In this document: piece after piece, positions 41,038 to 48,590 of the stretch
How positions within the stretch are numbered: the stretch's first letter is position 1
Layout of the letters: every line of letters begins with the position of its first letter
From: Sulfopaludibacter sp035606355
Lineage (GTDB): Bacteria > Acidobacteriota > Terriglobia > Bryobacterales > Bryobacteraceae
Length of the DNA stretch: 64,000 nucleotides
Direction: 5' to 3'
NCBI GenBank assembly: GCA_035606355.1
Contig: DATNFO010000029.1
Span: 62,001 to 126,000, forward strand
Made by a program: the position numbers and the translations under genes
Notes under the pieces: model-generated
What the model saw: only the letters and a program-made list of their open reading frames with translations
The model's database searches: none
Told to the model about the DNA's origin: nothing

Positions 41038-42037
41038 ACGTTCTACTGTTGCCCTGGTCGGGTCGGATTCGCTACTCGGCAGGGAAATTCGCGATATTGC
41101 GGCTACAGCCGGGGCGCCATTCGCGCTTCGCCTGATTGCCGGTGACCAGGAAGAGGCGGGCACCCTGACGCGCATCGGGGACGAGCCTGCCACCGTCGCC
41201 GACCTTACCGCGCTCAATCTCTCCGGGCTGCGTGCCGTTCTGCTGGCCGGAACACCGGAGGCCAGCCGCAAAACGCTGGAGTTGCTCGACGATGAGCCCG
41301 ATACAACCATCATCGACCTCACCTCCTCCGCCGAAGATCTGCCCGATTCACGCCTGCGTGCGCCCATGGTGGAGGAAGAGGAACAGCCGGGCGAAGCGCA
41401 CGTCCATGTGATCGCCCATCCCGCGGCTATCGCGCTGGCGCTGTTTTTGCGGCGTCTCCATTCCCGCGACCCCATTGCGCGCAGCGTCATTCAAATCTTT
41501 GCGCCGGCGAGTGAGCATGGCGCCAAAGGCGTGGAAGAGTTGCAGCAGCAGACCGTCAGCTTGCTTTCCTTCAAGCCGCTGCCCAAAAATGTTTTCGATT
41601 CCCAGGCGGGCTTTAACCTGCTGGCGCAGTATGGCCAGGACGCGCCCGTAAAACTGGAGGACACCGAACTGCGCATCGAGCGCCATCTCGCGTCTCTGCT
41701 CAGCCTTGTGGGCGATGGAGAAGGCGTGCCGATGCCGTCTTTGCGGCTCGTGCAGGCGCCCGTGTTTCACGGCTACAGTTTTTCGGCGTGGGTGCAGTTC
41801 GATGGCAGCCCTGAGTTGGATGCCATCGAAAGCAGCCTCGCCACGGCGAACATTGAAGTCCGCGGCGCGGAGTTCGAACCTCCCAACAATGTGGGCCAGG
41901 CGGGGCAAACCGGCATTACCGTGGGCGCCATTACGCCGGACCGCAACGATGCCGAAGCCGTTTGGTTCTGGCTGGTGGCCGATAACTTCAGAGTGGCCGC
42001 GGACAATGCGGTTGCTGTCGCGCGGGAGTTTGCGTGA
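41030..42037 (+). CDS. aspartate-semialdehyde-dehydrogenase-like protein (Usg type, no active-site Cys)
   Basis: The 335-residue protein begins at TTG 41030 (GGAG 7 nt upstream) with ERSTVALVGSDSLLGREIRD, an Asd-type NAD(P)-binding start, and has a C-terminal dimerisation domain (APVFHGYSFSAWVQFDGSPE). True Asd enzymes have a catalytic Cys in an NPNC-like motif. Here the equivalent segment is VIAHPAAIALALFL, without Cys. It therefore resembles Usg, the non-catalytic Asd homologue of proteobacteria, and the reaction is probably lost. It sits between pssA and lptE, overlapping both by a few bases. Confidence 0.7.
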   Translation: MAERSTVALVGSDSLLGREIRDIAATAGAPFALRLIAGDQEEAGTLTRIGDEPATVADLTALNLSGLRAVLLAGTPEASRKTLELLDDEPDTTIIDLTSSAEDLPDSRLRAPMVEEEEQPGEAHVHVIAHPAAIALALFLRRLHSRDPIARSVIQIFAPASEHGAKGVEELQQQTVSLLSFKPLPKNVFDSQAGFNLLAQYGQDAPVKLEDTELRIERHLASLLSLVGDGEGVPMPSLRLVQAPVFHGYSFSAWVQFDGSPELDAIESSLATANIEVRGAEFEPPNNVGQAGQTGITVGAITPDRNDAEAVWFWLVADNFRVAADNAVAVAREFA

Positions 42038-42540
42038 GGGCGTTGCTTGCCGTGTTGTCGCTGGCCTGCGCAGGCTGCGGCTATCATGTTTCAGGGCAGG
42101 GCAACGCGCTGCCGAAGAGCATTCACACGATCGCGGTGACCGCTTTCGGCAATGGGTCGACGCGCGCCGAGCTCGCACGCATGCTGCCGCAGGATGTAAC
42201 CCGCGAGATTCTGTCGCGCACCAGATACAAAATCGTTTCCGACCCCGAAGCCGCTGATGCCGTGCTCCGCGGCAGCGTCGTCAATTTTGCGGCCTTCGGC
42301 ACCACGGTCGCGCCGAGCGGCCAGGCGACCGGGGTGGAAGTCATCGTAAATCTGCAATTCACGCTGACCGAGCGCGCCACCGGCAAGGTGCTGCTGCAGC
42401 GCAACTCCTACGAGATCCGCGAGCGTTATCAGGTATCCGTGAATCCGCAAACCTACTTTGATGAAAGCGGCACGGCGATGCAGCGCGTGAGCCGTGACGC
42501 GGCGCGCAGCATCGTCAGCGCCGTTCTGGAGAGCTTCTAG
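42034..42540 (+). CDS. lptE: LPS-assembly lipoprotein LptE
   Basis: The 168-residue protein starts at GTG 42034 inside the stop of the preceding gene (GTGA). It has a lipoprotein signal (LLAVLSLACAGC, lipidated Cys at C15) followed by GYHVSG, as LptE proteins do. The body has the expected strand pattern with SIHTIAVTAFGNGSTRAELA, YKIVSDPEAADAVLRGSVVN and TERATGKVLLQRNSYEIRER. LptE plugs LptD in the outer membrane for lipopolysaccharide insertion. The next gene, holA, starts at the last base of its stop, the same lptE-holA order known from proteobacteria. Confidence 0.85.
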   Translation: MRALLAVLSLACAGCGYHVSGQGNALPKSIHTIAVTAFGNGSTRAELARMLPQDVTREILSRTRYKIVSDPEAADAVLRGSVVNFAAFGTTVAPSGQATGVEVIVNLQFTLTERATGKVLLQRNSYEIRERYQVSVNPQTYFDESGTAMQRVSRDAARSIVSAVLESF

Positions 42541-43595
42541 TGACGCCCGCACAATTGATCGCGCGCCTTGGCAAAAACGCCATTCCGCCCGCTGTCCTGA
42601 TGCTTGGCACGGAGGCGTATGAACGCCGGCGTGTGAAAGAGGCATACCTCAAAGCATTTCCCGACTCTGCCGTCATGCAGCACGACCTCGCCGAGATTGC
42701 GCTCGCCGAAGTTCTCGACGACGCCCGTTCTCTGTCTCTCTTCGCCAGCGAACGCCTGATTTGGGTGGTGAATGCCGAAGCCGCCATGCCGCGCGTCAGC
42801 CGCGCCGCTGCGGAAGAAGACGAGGGTGGGGGAGATGGTCCCTCGGGTGATGCCGCGCCGCTCGCCGCTTATCTGAAAGATCCCACGCCCGGTGTGTCGC
42901 TCGTCTTTGAGGCCATTCGCTTCGACTTCGAAGGCGAGGACAAGCGGCGGCTGGACCGTGTCCGCAAATTCTATGCCGCCATCGCCGATGTTGTGGAACT
43001 GCGCCGATTTGCCAGTCACGAAGCCCGTCAGGAAGCCGAAGCCTTGTGCAAACGAGCCGCATTCCGCATCGATCCCGCCGCACTGGATCTGCTGGTGGAG
43101 GCGCTCGGGGCGGATGTCGCGCGCATCTCCGTGGAGATCGAAAAGCTCTCGCTCTTCGCCGGCACTCGGGTGGTGGGGGTGGACGATATCGTCGCGCTGG
43201 TGCCCGACGCCCGGTCCAGTACGGTGTTCGCGCTGGTGAATGCTCTGGGTCGGCGGGATCGCACCAGGTCGCTCGAAATTCTCGATACGCTCACGAGGGA
43301 AGGAGAGTATCTGCCGCTGGCGCTGGCATTTCTTTCCACGCAATTTCGCATGGCGCTGGTGGCGCGCGAAGCCGGACTCAAGAGCGTGGCCGCCGTGCAG
43401 TCCCACTTCACCCGCCTGGGAGCGCCGATGTGGGGATCGCGCGCCGAGCAGATTTACCAGACCGTGGCGAAGTTCAGCCGCCCGCAGCTCGAACGAGCCA
43501 TCAAACTGATCTTCGAGGCCGATCGCGGAATGCGCGACGCCCGCCCGGACGACCGGATCGTCATGGAGCAGTTCATTTTGCAATTGGTGGCGTAG
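42540..43595 (+). CDS. holA: DNA polymerase III subunit delta
   Basis: The 351-residue protein matches HolA, the clamp-loader subunit that opens the sliding clamp. It has an N-terminal AAA+-like domain (IPPAVLMLGTEAYERRRVKE, ASERLIWVVNA, SLVFEAIRFDFEGEDKRRLD), a lid domain (LCKRAAFRIDPAALDLLVEA, ISVEIEKLSLFAG) and the helical collar with FALVNALGRRDRTRSLEIL and SRPQLERAIKLIFEADRGMR. It starts at GTG 42540, immediately after lptE. A 23-nt gap separates it from a small convergent gene. Confidence 0.9.
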   Translation: MTPAQLIARLGKNAIPPAVLMLGTEAYERRRVKEAYLKAFPDSAVMQHDLAEIALAEVLDDARSLSLFASERLIWVVNAEAAMPRVSRAAAEEDEGGGDGPSGDAAPLAAYLKDPTPGVSLVFEAIRFDFEGEDKRRLDRVRKFYAAIADVVELRRFASHEARQEAEALCKRAAFRIDPAALDLLVEALGADVARISVEIEKLSLFAGTRVVGVDDIVALVPDARSSTVFALVNALGRRDRTRSLEILDTLTREGEYLPLALAFLSTQFRMALVAREAGLKSVAAVQSHFTRLGAPMWGSRAEQIYQTVAKFSRPQLERAIKLIFEADRGMRDARPDDRIVMEQFILQLVA

Positions 43596-43618
43596 CCCGC
43601 CGCGATCATGCCGCTGGT

Positions 43619-43771
43619 TTACTCTTCCACTTTCGTGTAGTTCGAGATTTCCGCGGAAAGCACTCCGTAATGGCGCTGCAACTGGCGGCAGAGTTCGTCG
43701 CCGATTTTTTCCGGGTTTTCCTCGGCATCGTGTTCCACTTCTATCTTCAGGAAGAGATTGGTTCGGCTCAT
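43619..43771 (-). CDS. 50-residue hypothetical protein
   Basis: A short frame from ATG 43771, with AGGG about 4 nt upstream, encodes MSRTNLFLKIEVEHDAEENP, then EKIGDELCRQLQRHYGVLSA and ends EISNYTKVEE. It has a strand-helix-strand look (an alternating LFLKIEVEH strand, an amphipathic helix, a final strand), which suggests a small ferredoxin-like or ribbon fold. It is divergent from the zinc-cluster gene 26 nt away and convergent with holA. No family is recognised. It fills what would otherwise be a 200-nt gap with good coding character. Confidence 0.55.
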   Translation of the reverse strand: MSRTNLFLKIEVEHDAEENPEKIGDELCRQLQRHYGVLSAEISNYTKVEE

Positions 43772-43796
43772 TGGACCCTACCTTTATACTAAGGAA

Positions 43797-44438
43797 ATGG
43801 TGTGCGCGATTTGCAAAGTTCGACGCCCCCGCCGCTATTGTCCCGGCGTCGGCGGTGAAATTTGCAGCATCTGCTGCGGCACCGAGCGCGAAGTCACAGT
43901 CACCTGCCCTCTCGATTGTGTGTACCTGAACGATGCGCGGATGCATGAGCGCTTCACGCCCGTGCCCCCCGAAAGCCTGCCGAACCGCGACATCCAAATC
44001 ACCGAAGAAATGATCGAGGAGCATCAGCAGCTTCTTTCTGAGATCGCCTCCTCGATTTTGCGCGCGGCCCTTGAGACTCCGGGTACGGTCGATAACGACG
44101 TTCAGCAGGCACTGGCTGCCCTGGTACAGACGTACCGGACCTTGCAAAGCGGCATCTATTTTGAAAGCCGTCCGGAAAATCCTCTGGCCGCATCCGTGTA
44201 TCAGGCCGTCCAGCAAGCAGTACACCGCTTTCGCGAGGCCGAGCGGCAGCGTCTGGGCGTCTCTCACACGCGCGAGGGCGACGTGCTGGCGATGCTCGTT
44301 TTTCTGCAGCAGTACGAGTACAGCGTAAACGATCGACGCCCGCGCGGCCGATCCTTTATCCATGTGTTGCTTCGTTCCTATCCGCTGTTTGCCGGCAAAG
44401 AAGCCGCGCCGGCGCCCTCCTCGATCATTTTGCCCTGA
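43797..44438 (+). CDS. cysteine-cluster conserved hypothetical protein
   Basis: The 213-residue protein starts at ATG 43797. The first 45 residues form a Cys-rich metal-binding module: MVCAICKVRRPRRYCPGVGG, then EICSICCGTEREVTVTCPLD and C. The rest is helical (IEEHQQLLSEIASSILRAAL, DVQQALAALVQTYRTLQSGI, PLAASVYQAVQQAVHRFREA) with no catalytic motif. The Cys pattern resembles zinc-knuckle modules found in SEC-C-like and uncharacterised acidobacterial proteins. It overlaps the 3' end of the convergent fliM gene by 61 nt, the largest such overlap in the window. Confidence 0.65.
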   Translation: MVCAICKVRRPRRYCPGVGGEICSICCGTEREVTVTCPLDCVYLNDARMHERFTPVPPESLPNRDIQITEEMIEEHQQLLSEIASSILRAALETPGTVDNDVQQALAALVQTYRTLQSGIYFESRPENPLAASVYQAVQQAVHRFREAERQRLGVSHTREGDVLAMLVFLQQYEYSVNDRRPRGRSFIHVLLRSYPLFAGKEAAPAPSSIILP

Positions 44439-45385
44439 ACCGCCTGCGGCCGGACGCTTTCCACCACGCATAGACGTTTCCTCCCGTTGCTGAGCATTTG
44501 TCCGGTGAATTTTCGAGCCCCGTTGATTGTCAGCTCCAGCGGCCGTTCCAGCGGATGATCAAAGGTCAGCAGATGTCCTTCGGATAAGCGAAGCAGGTCG
44601 CGGACGCTGAGTGTTTGCCCCTCGATGCGAGCTTCCAGCGTTAGGGCGCTTCCGTGCAGCAATCGCGCGACCCTTACCTGTTCAGCGGCGCTGGCGTGTG
44701 ACTTGCGAACCGACCATTGCTGGTCAAACTTCTGGCGCATCATCTTGATCACGATGGAGGGCATCGCCAGATTCATCATTCCGACGGTCTCTCCAATGCG
44801 CACTTCCACTCCCACGGCGACCACCGCCTCGTTCGGCGCCAGAATGTGTAGTAACTGCGGCTCGGTTTCCATCGAATCGATCGTGAAATCTACCGCCGTG
44901 ACACCTTTCCAGGCCTCGCGCAGATCGTGAAGGATGATGCGGAACAGTCCGTCCAGGAGCTTCTGCTCAATCTCGGTAATGTCGCGTTGCATGGCCGGCG
45001 AGCTTTTGCCCGTGCCGCCCAGCAGCATCTCCAGAATCGGGAACACCAGCGTCGGGTTCAGCTCCAGGACCCCATTGCCGTCGTAAGGGCTGAGCCCTAG
45101 CGAAACCATGCACGTTGGCGACGGCAGACCGTCCAGGAATTCCGCGTACGAGAGCTGCTCCACGCTCACCAGGTTCACCGTTAAGTAGGAACGTAGGTAC
45201 GCCGAGAGGCTGGATACCAGGTTCCGCACGAACGTGTCATGCAGCAGGTGGATCGCGCGCACCTGGCTCTTGGGAATGCGATCCGGGCGCCGGAAATCGA
45301 ATTTGACAGCCGGCGATTCCCGCCTGTGGTCCTGCACGTTTTCAAAGACGGCATCGATCTCCTGCTGCGACAGTTGGCGGCTCAC
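44378..45385 (-). CDS. fliM: flagellar motor switch protein FliM
   Basis: The 335-residue protein starts LSQQEIDAVF, the conserved N-terminal segment that binds phosphorylated CheY. The middle CheC-like domain has DTFVRNLVSSLSAYLRSYLT, LVFPILEMLLGGTGK and DITEIEQKLLDGLFRIILHD, and the C-terminal SpoA domain has LEARIEGQTLSVRDLLRLSE. FliM sets the direction or activity of the flagellar motor. It is divergent from the chemotaxis operon that starts with cheY 130 nt away, which links motor and signalling genes. No other flagellar gene is in the window. Confidence 0.92.
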   Translation of the reverse strand: MSRQLSQQEIDAVFENVQDHRRESPAVKFDFRRPDRIPKSQVRAIHLLHDTFVRNLVSSLSAYLRSYLTVNLVSVEQLSYAEFLDGLPSPTCMVSLGLSPYDGNGVLELNPTLVFPILEMLLGGTGKSSPAMQRDITEIEQKLLDGLFRIILHDLREAWKGVTAVDFTIDSMETEPQLLHILAPNEAVVAVGVEVRIGETVGMMNLAMPSIVIKMMRQKFDQQWSVRKSHASAAEQVRVARLLHGSALTLEARIEGQTLSVRDLLRLSEGHLLTFDHPLERPLELTINGARKFTGQMLSNGRKRLCVVESVRPQAVQGKMIEEGAGAASLPANSG

Positions 45386-45514
45386 GCTAGGCTCCTCACT
45401 AAATCATCGGCAGCTTCCCCGCGGAACTTGAGGCTGCGATACAACTAAATATCTTTCGCGGCGCCCCTACTGGAAATAGCGCTTCCGTCCGATAAATGCT
45501 TTGTAAGGAGACCC

Positions 45515-45904
45515 ATGGATTCTGACGTTTTGGTAGTGGATGATTCCGCGGCGATTCGGAAGATTCTGCAGCGCGTGTTGCGGCAGACCGGAATGGCGAT
45601 TCGCACCATTTACGAAGCCGGCGACGGCCAGCAGGCGCTGGAAGTGCTCGAGTCGAACTCCGTGCACCTGATCCTTACCGATATCAATATGCCGAAGATG
45701 GACGGACTTCAATTGCTGGCAGCATTGAAGGCCGGCGCCATCTGGCGAAACATCCCCGTGGTCATGATCACCACGGAAGGTGGCGAGGCTAAGGTCGCCG
45801 AAGCCGTCCGCCTGGGCGCCGCCGGTTACGTCCGTAAGCCGTTCACCGCGGATCAAATTAAGGAGAAGCTGGTCGGAATTTTGGAGCCGGCGCTGCCGTT
45901 ATGA
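45515..45904 (+). CDS. cheY: CheY-type single-domain response regulator
   Basis: The 129-residue receiver has VLVVDDSAAIRKILQRVLRQ, phospho-acceptor D56 in LILTDINMPKMDG, the Thr switch in MITTEGG and the Lys of VRKPF. With no output domain and a position upstream of the rest of the che operon and divergent from fliM, it is likely the motor-binding CheY. AAGGAG precedes the ATG. The cheX gene starts 4 nt before its stop. Confidence 0.92.
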   Translation: MDSDVLVVDDSAAIRKILQRVLRQTGMAIRTIYEAGDGQQALEVLESNSVHLILTDINMPKMDGLQLLAALKAGAIWRNIPVVMITTEGGEAKVAEAVRLGAAGYVRKPFTADQIKEKLVGILEPALPL

Positions 45905-46431
45905 ACTTAAAGCAATTCATCGTCGATGCAATCAACGATTCCACCGTCCAGGTGTTTTCGACCATGCTGGGCGTCGATATCGCCGCTGGCGAGTCGTCCG
46001 TCGAAACCAGTGCTCCCGGGTCGAACGACGGCGTCGTATCGTTTCTTGGGATGGCCGGCACTTGGGTCGGCAACGGAAGTCTGACCTGTTCCCCGCTTCT
46101 GGCGTGCCGCGTCTGTTCGCACATGCTGATGACAGAAACGTCCTCGGTGAACGAGGAGGTGCTCGACGCGGTCGCCGAGCTCACCAACATGGTGGTGGGT
46201 GGGGTGAAGACGGCGCTTGAAGGGCAACTCGGGCCGCTCGGCTTGAGCATTCCCACCGTGGTCTACGGTCGAAACTTCAAAACCAGAAGCAGCGGCACCG
46301 CGGAATGGATCGTCGTCCGTTTCTTGTGGGATGGCGAGGAACTGGTCGTCAAGCTGTGCCTGACGCCGCAGGATCGCGCAAGTCATCCAGCGATGCACGC
46401 CGCCGCGCAGAACTGCGCACTGGAAGTTTAA
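45901..46431 (+). CDS. cheX: CheX-type CheY-P phosphatase
   Basis: The 176-residue protein starts FIVDAINDSTVQVFSTMLGV, as CheX proteins do. It contains NEEVLDAVAELTNMVVGGVK, which carries the E-x2-N signature used by CheC/CheX phosphatases to hydrolyse CheY-P. The C-terminal part (STVRFLWDGEELVVKL-like end) fits the CheC-like fold. Placed directly after cheY with a 4-nt overlap, it probably ends the CheY-P signal in place of CheZ. Confidence 0.8.
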   Translation: MNLKQFIVDAINDSTVQVFSTMLGVDIAAGESSVETSAPGSNDGVVSFLGMAGTWVGNGSLTCSPLLACRVCSHMLMTETSSVNEEVLDAVAELTNMVVGGVKTALEGQLGPLGLSIPTVVYGRNFKTRSSGTAEWIVVRFLWDGEELVVKLCLTPQDRASHPAMHAAAQNCALEV

Positions 46432-46441
46432 AGGAGAACGG

Positions 46442-46954
46442 ATGTCGACGTTACTCGAGAAAAACGATGCGGCTGCCGCAGCCGATAGCCGGGCGGGCAA
46501 GTACCTCACCTTTCACTTGCACCAGGAAGAGTTCGGCGTTCGCGTGCTCAAGGTACGCGAAATCATGGGCATTCAGGAAATCACTGCCGTTCCGCAAACC
46601 GCCGCGCACATCAAAGGTGTGATCAACCTGCGCGGCAAAGTGGTTCCGGTCATCGATCTGCGCCTCAAATTCGGCATGCCGGCCGAAGAATATACCCACC
46701 GCACCTGCATCATCGTCACCCAGGTTCAGGGCGAAGCCGGACCGGTGCTCATCGGAGCTGTGGTGGATGGTGTATCGGAAGTCCTGAATCTGAGTGGAGC
46801 CGAGATTGAAGACACGCCCGATTTCGGCGGCGATGTTTCCACTCAGTATCTCCTTGGCATGGCCAAGGTCAAAGGCAAAGTGAAGATCCTCCTGGACATT
46901 GACCGGGTGCTCTCCACGCAAGACATTCACAACCTCGACGCAATTCTGCAGTAG
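46442..46954 (+). CDS. cheW: chemotaxis coupling protein CheW
   Basis: The 170-residue protein has the CheW SH3-like fold signatures: KYLTFHLHQEEFGVRVLKVR with EIMGIQEITAVP, HIKGVINLRGKVVPVIDLRL with KFG, and VDGVSEVLNLSGAEIED. CheW links chemoreceptors to CheA. AAGGAG precedes the ATG. The receptor gene follows after 11 nt and cheA after that, so the core array components are adjacent. Confidence 0.93.
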   Translation: MSTLLEKNDAAAAADSRAGKYLTFHLHQEEFGVRVLKVREIMGIQEITAVPQTAAHIKGVINLRGKVVPVIDLRLKFGMPAEEYTHRTCIIVTQVQGEAGPVLIGAVVDGVSEVLNLSGAEIEDTPDFGGDVSTQYLLGMAKVKGKVKILLDIDRVLSTQDIHNLDAILQ

Positions 46955-46965
46955 AGACGAAGGAA

Positions 46966-48579
46966 ATGGTGAAAAGCAATCTGACGTTTGGCCAAAAAAC
47001 AGGGCTCAGCACCGCCACTTTGGGACTGGTGCTGATGTTGACGGCCGGTTATGGCCTGTTAACGGCATCGAAAATGAACGATGCTCAGGCGGGACTGGTT
47101 TCTGTAACCGCGCGCAAGCTGCAACTCGCAGGAGCGATCGATACTGAAAAGTCCAACCTGGTTGCGGGACAGCGGGGCTTACTCATGTACGCCTTTGCCA
47201 AGAACGCCGAACGTGTGGCCGATAGCGAAGCACTCTTTCAGGAGAGCTATGCGAAGCTTCAGCAGTCCCTCGCTGAAATTAAGCCTCTGCTCACCACGGA
47301 TATCGGTAGGGACACGGTTGCCGATATTGAAAATCAGATGCGGATCTGGATACCGGCGTACGAAGAAGTGAAGCGAACCATGTCCACGGACCCTCTGGCG
47401 GCCACACAAATCCTGGCCAGCCGGCTTATCCCCGTTTACAACCAGATGACCAAAGACTGTGACAAGCTTCTCGCCATTACAGACTCGCAGCTCAAGGAGG
47501 CTCAACAGGCGGCTGAAGACCGCTACAGCGGCAGCCGCTGGGTCATGCTGCTGCTGATGGCGCTCGGTGCAACGGCTATTGCCTTCTCCGCACTCGTCGT
47601 CCGCGCCGCCACGGCGCAAATCCGACGCTGTTCGCTGGAGATGGTGGAAGGTTCCAGTCAGGTCTCCGCGGCCGCCGGCCAGGTCGCTTCAGCGAGCCAG
47701 TCCCTGGCTCAAGGGACATCGGAACAGGCCGCCACGTTGGAGGAAACTTCTTCGTCCGCTACTGAGATCACAGCCATCACGCGGAAGAACGCGGAGAACA
47801 CCCGCACGGTTTCCGGCCACATGGGAGAAACCGCCCGTCTGGTGAACGAAGCCAACCACAATCTTGAGGAAATGGTGCAATCCATGAAAGATATCAACGG
47901 CAGCAGTGAAAAGATCTCCAAAATCATCCGCGTCATCGACGAGATTGCCTTTCAGACGAACATCCTCGCCCTGAATGCGGCGGTGGAAGCGGCCCGGGCC
48001 GGTGAGGCGGGCATGGGGTTCGCCGTGGTCGCCGACGAAGTTCGCAACCTGGCGCAGCGCAGCGCTCAAGCTGCGAAGGATACCGCCGGGCTGATCGAGG
48101 AATCGATCGCGAAATCCAACGAAGGCAGCACGAAACTGGATCGCGTGGCCAAAAGCATCCGGCAGATCACCGTCAGTGCCACGCAAGTGAAGACTTTAGT
48201 CGATGAAATTGACGTCGGCAGTCAGGAGCAGGCCCGCGGGATCGAGCAGATCGCCGGTGCTGTCGGGCAAATGGAACAGGTTACGCAGCGCAGCGCTGCC
48301 AGTGCGGAAGAAAGTGCGGCCGCCGGCGAGGAACTCGCATCGCAGGCTCAGGGCCTCTTTTCCATCGTCGAACGGCTGCAATCTCTGGTCGGCGGCGGCG
48401 GAGACACAGCGAAGCCGCGCGCGGCAGCCGCACTTCCCGGCGGCGGACCCAACTCGGCCGGTCTTGCCGCCATGGGCTCGGCGTTGGTGCGCAAACGCGT
48501 GCCGTCTTCGCAGCCGTTGCCTGCGGTTTCTCAGCATGAGTCCAGCTTCCCGTTGGACACCAACGAATTCGGACTTTAA
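46966..48579 (+). CDS. methyl-accepting chemotaxis protein (no HAMP seen)
   Basis: The 537-residue receptor has a first membrane helix (TATLGLVLMLTAGYGLL), a periplasmic four-helix-bundle sensor (residues 35-190), a second membrane helix (WVMLLLMALGATAIAFSALV) and a long cytoplasmic coiled coil. The hairpin tip is the highly conserved DEIAFQTNILALNAAVEAAR followed by AGEAGMGFAVVADEVRNLAQ. No HAMP domain is apparent between the second helix and the methylation helices, which is unusual. A C-terminal linker of about 60 residues ends LDTNEFGL. It lies between cheW and cheA. Confidence 0.9.
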   Translation: MVKSNLTFGQKTGLSTATLGLVLMLTAGYGLLTASKMNDAQAGLVSVTARKLQLAGAIDTEKSNLVAGQRGLLMYAFAKNAERVADSEALFQESYAKLQQSLAEIKPLLTTDIGRDTVADIENQMRIWIPAYEEVKRTMSTDPLAATQILASRLIPVYNQMTKDCDKLLAITDSQLKEAQQAAEDRYSGSRWVMLLLMALGATAIAFSALVVRAATAQIRRCSLEMVEGSSQVSAAAGQVASASQSLAQGTSEQAATLEETSSSATEITAITRKNAENTRTVSGHMGETARLVNEANHNLEEMVQSMKDINGSSEKISKIIRVIDEIAFQTNILALNAAVEAARAGEAGMGFAVVADEVRNLAQRSAQAAKDTAGLIEESIAKSNEGSTKLDRVAKSIRQITVSATQVKTLVDEIDVGSQEQARGIEQIAGAVGQMEQVTQRSAASAEESAAAGEELASQAQGLFSIVERLQSLVGGGGDTAKPRAAAALPGGGPNSAGLAAMGSALVRKRVPSSQPLPAVSQHESSFPLDTNEFGL

Positions 48580-48590
48580 GGGGTAATCTC

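Noticed and set aside
42537..44471. A 644-codon minus-strand frame across holA and the Cys-cluster gene
   Set aside because: It crosses gene boundaries, has no motif or ribosome site, and contradicts the well-supported genes on the other strand and the small gene at 43619-43771.
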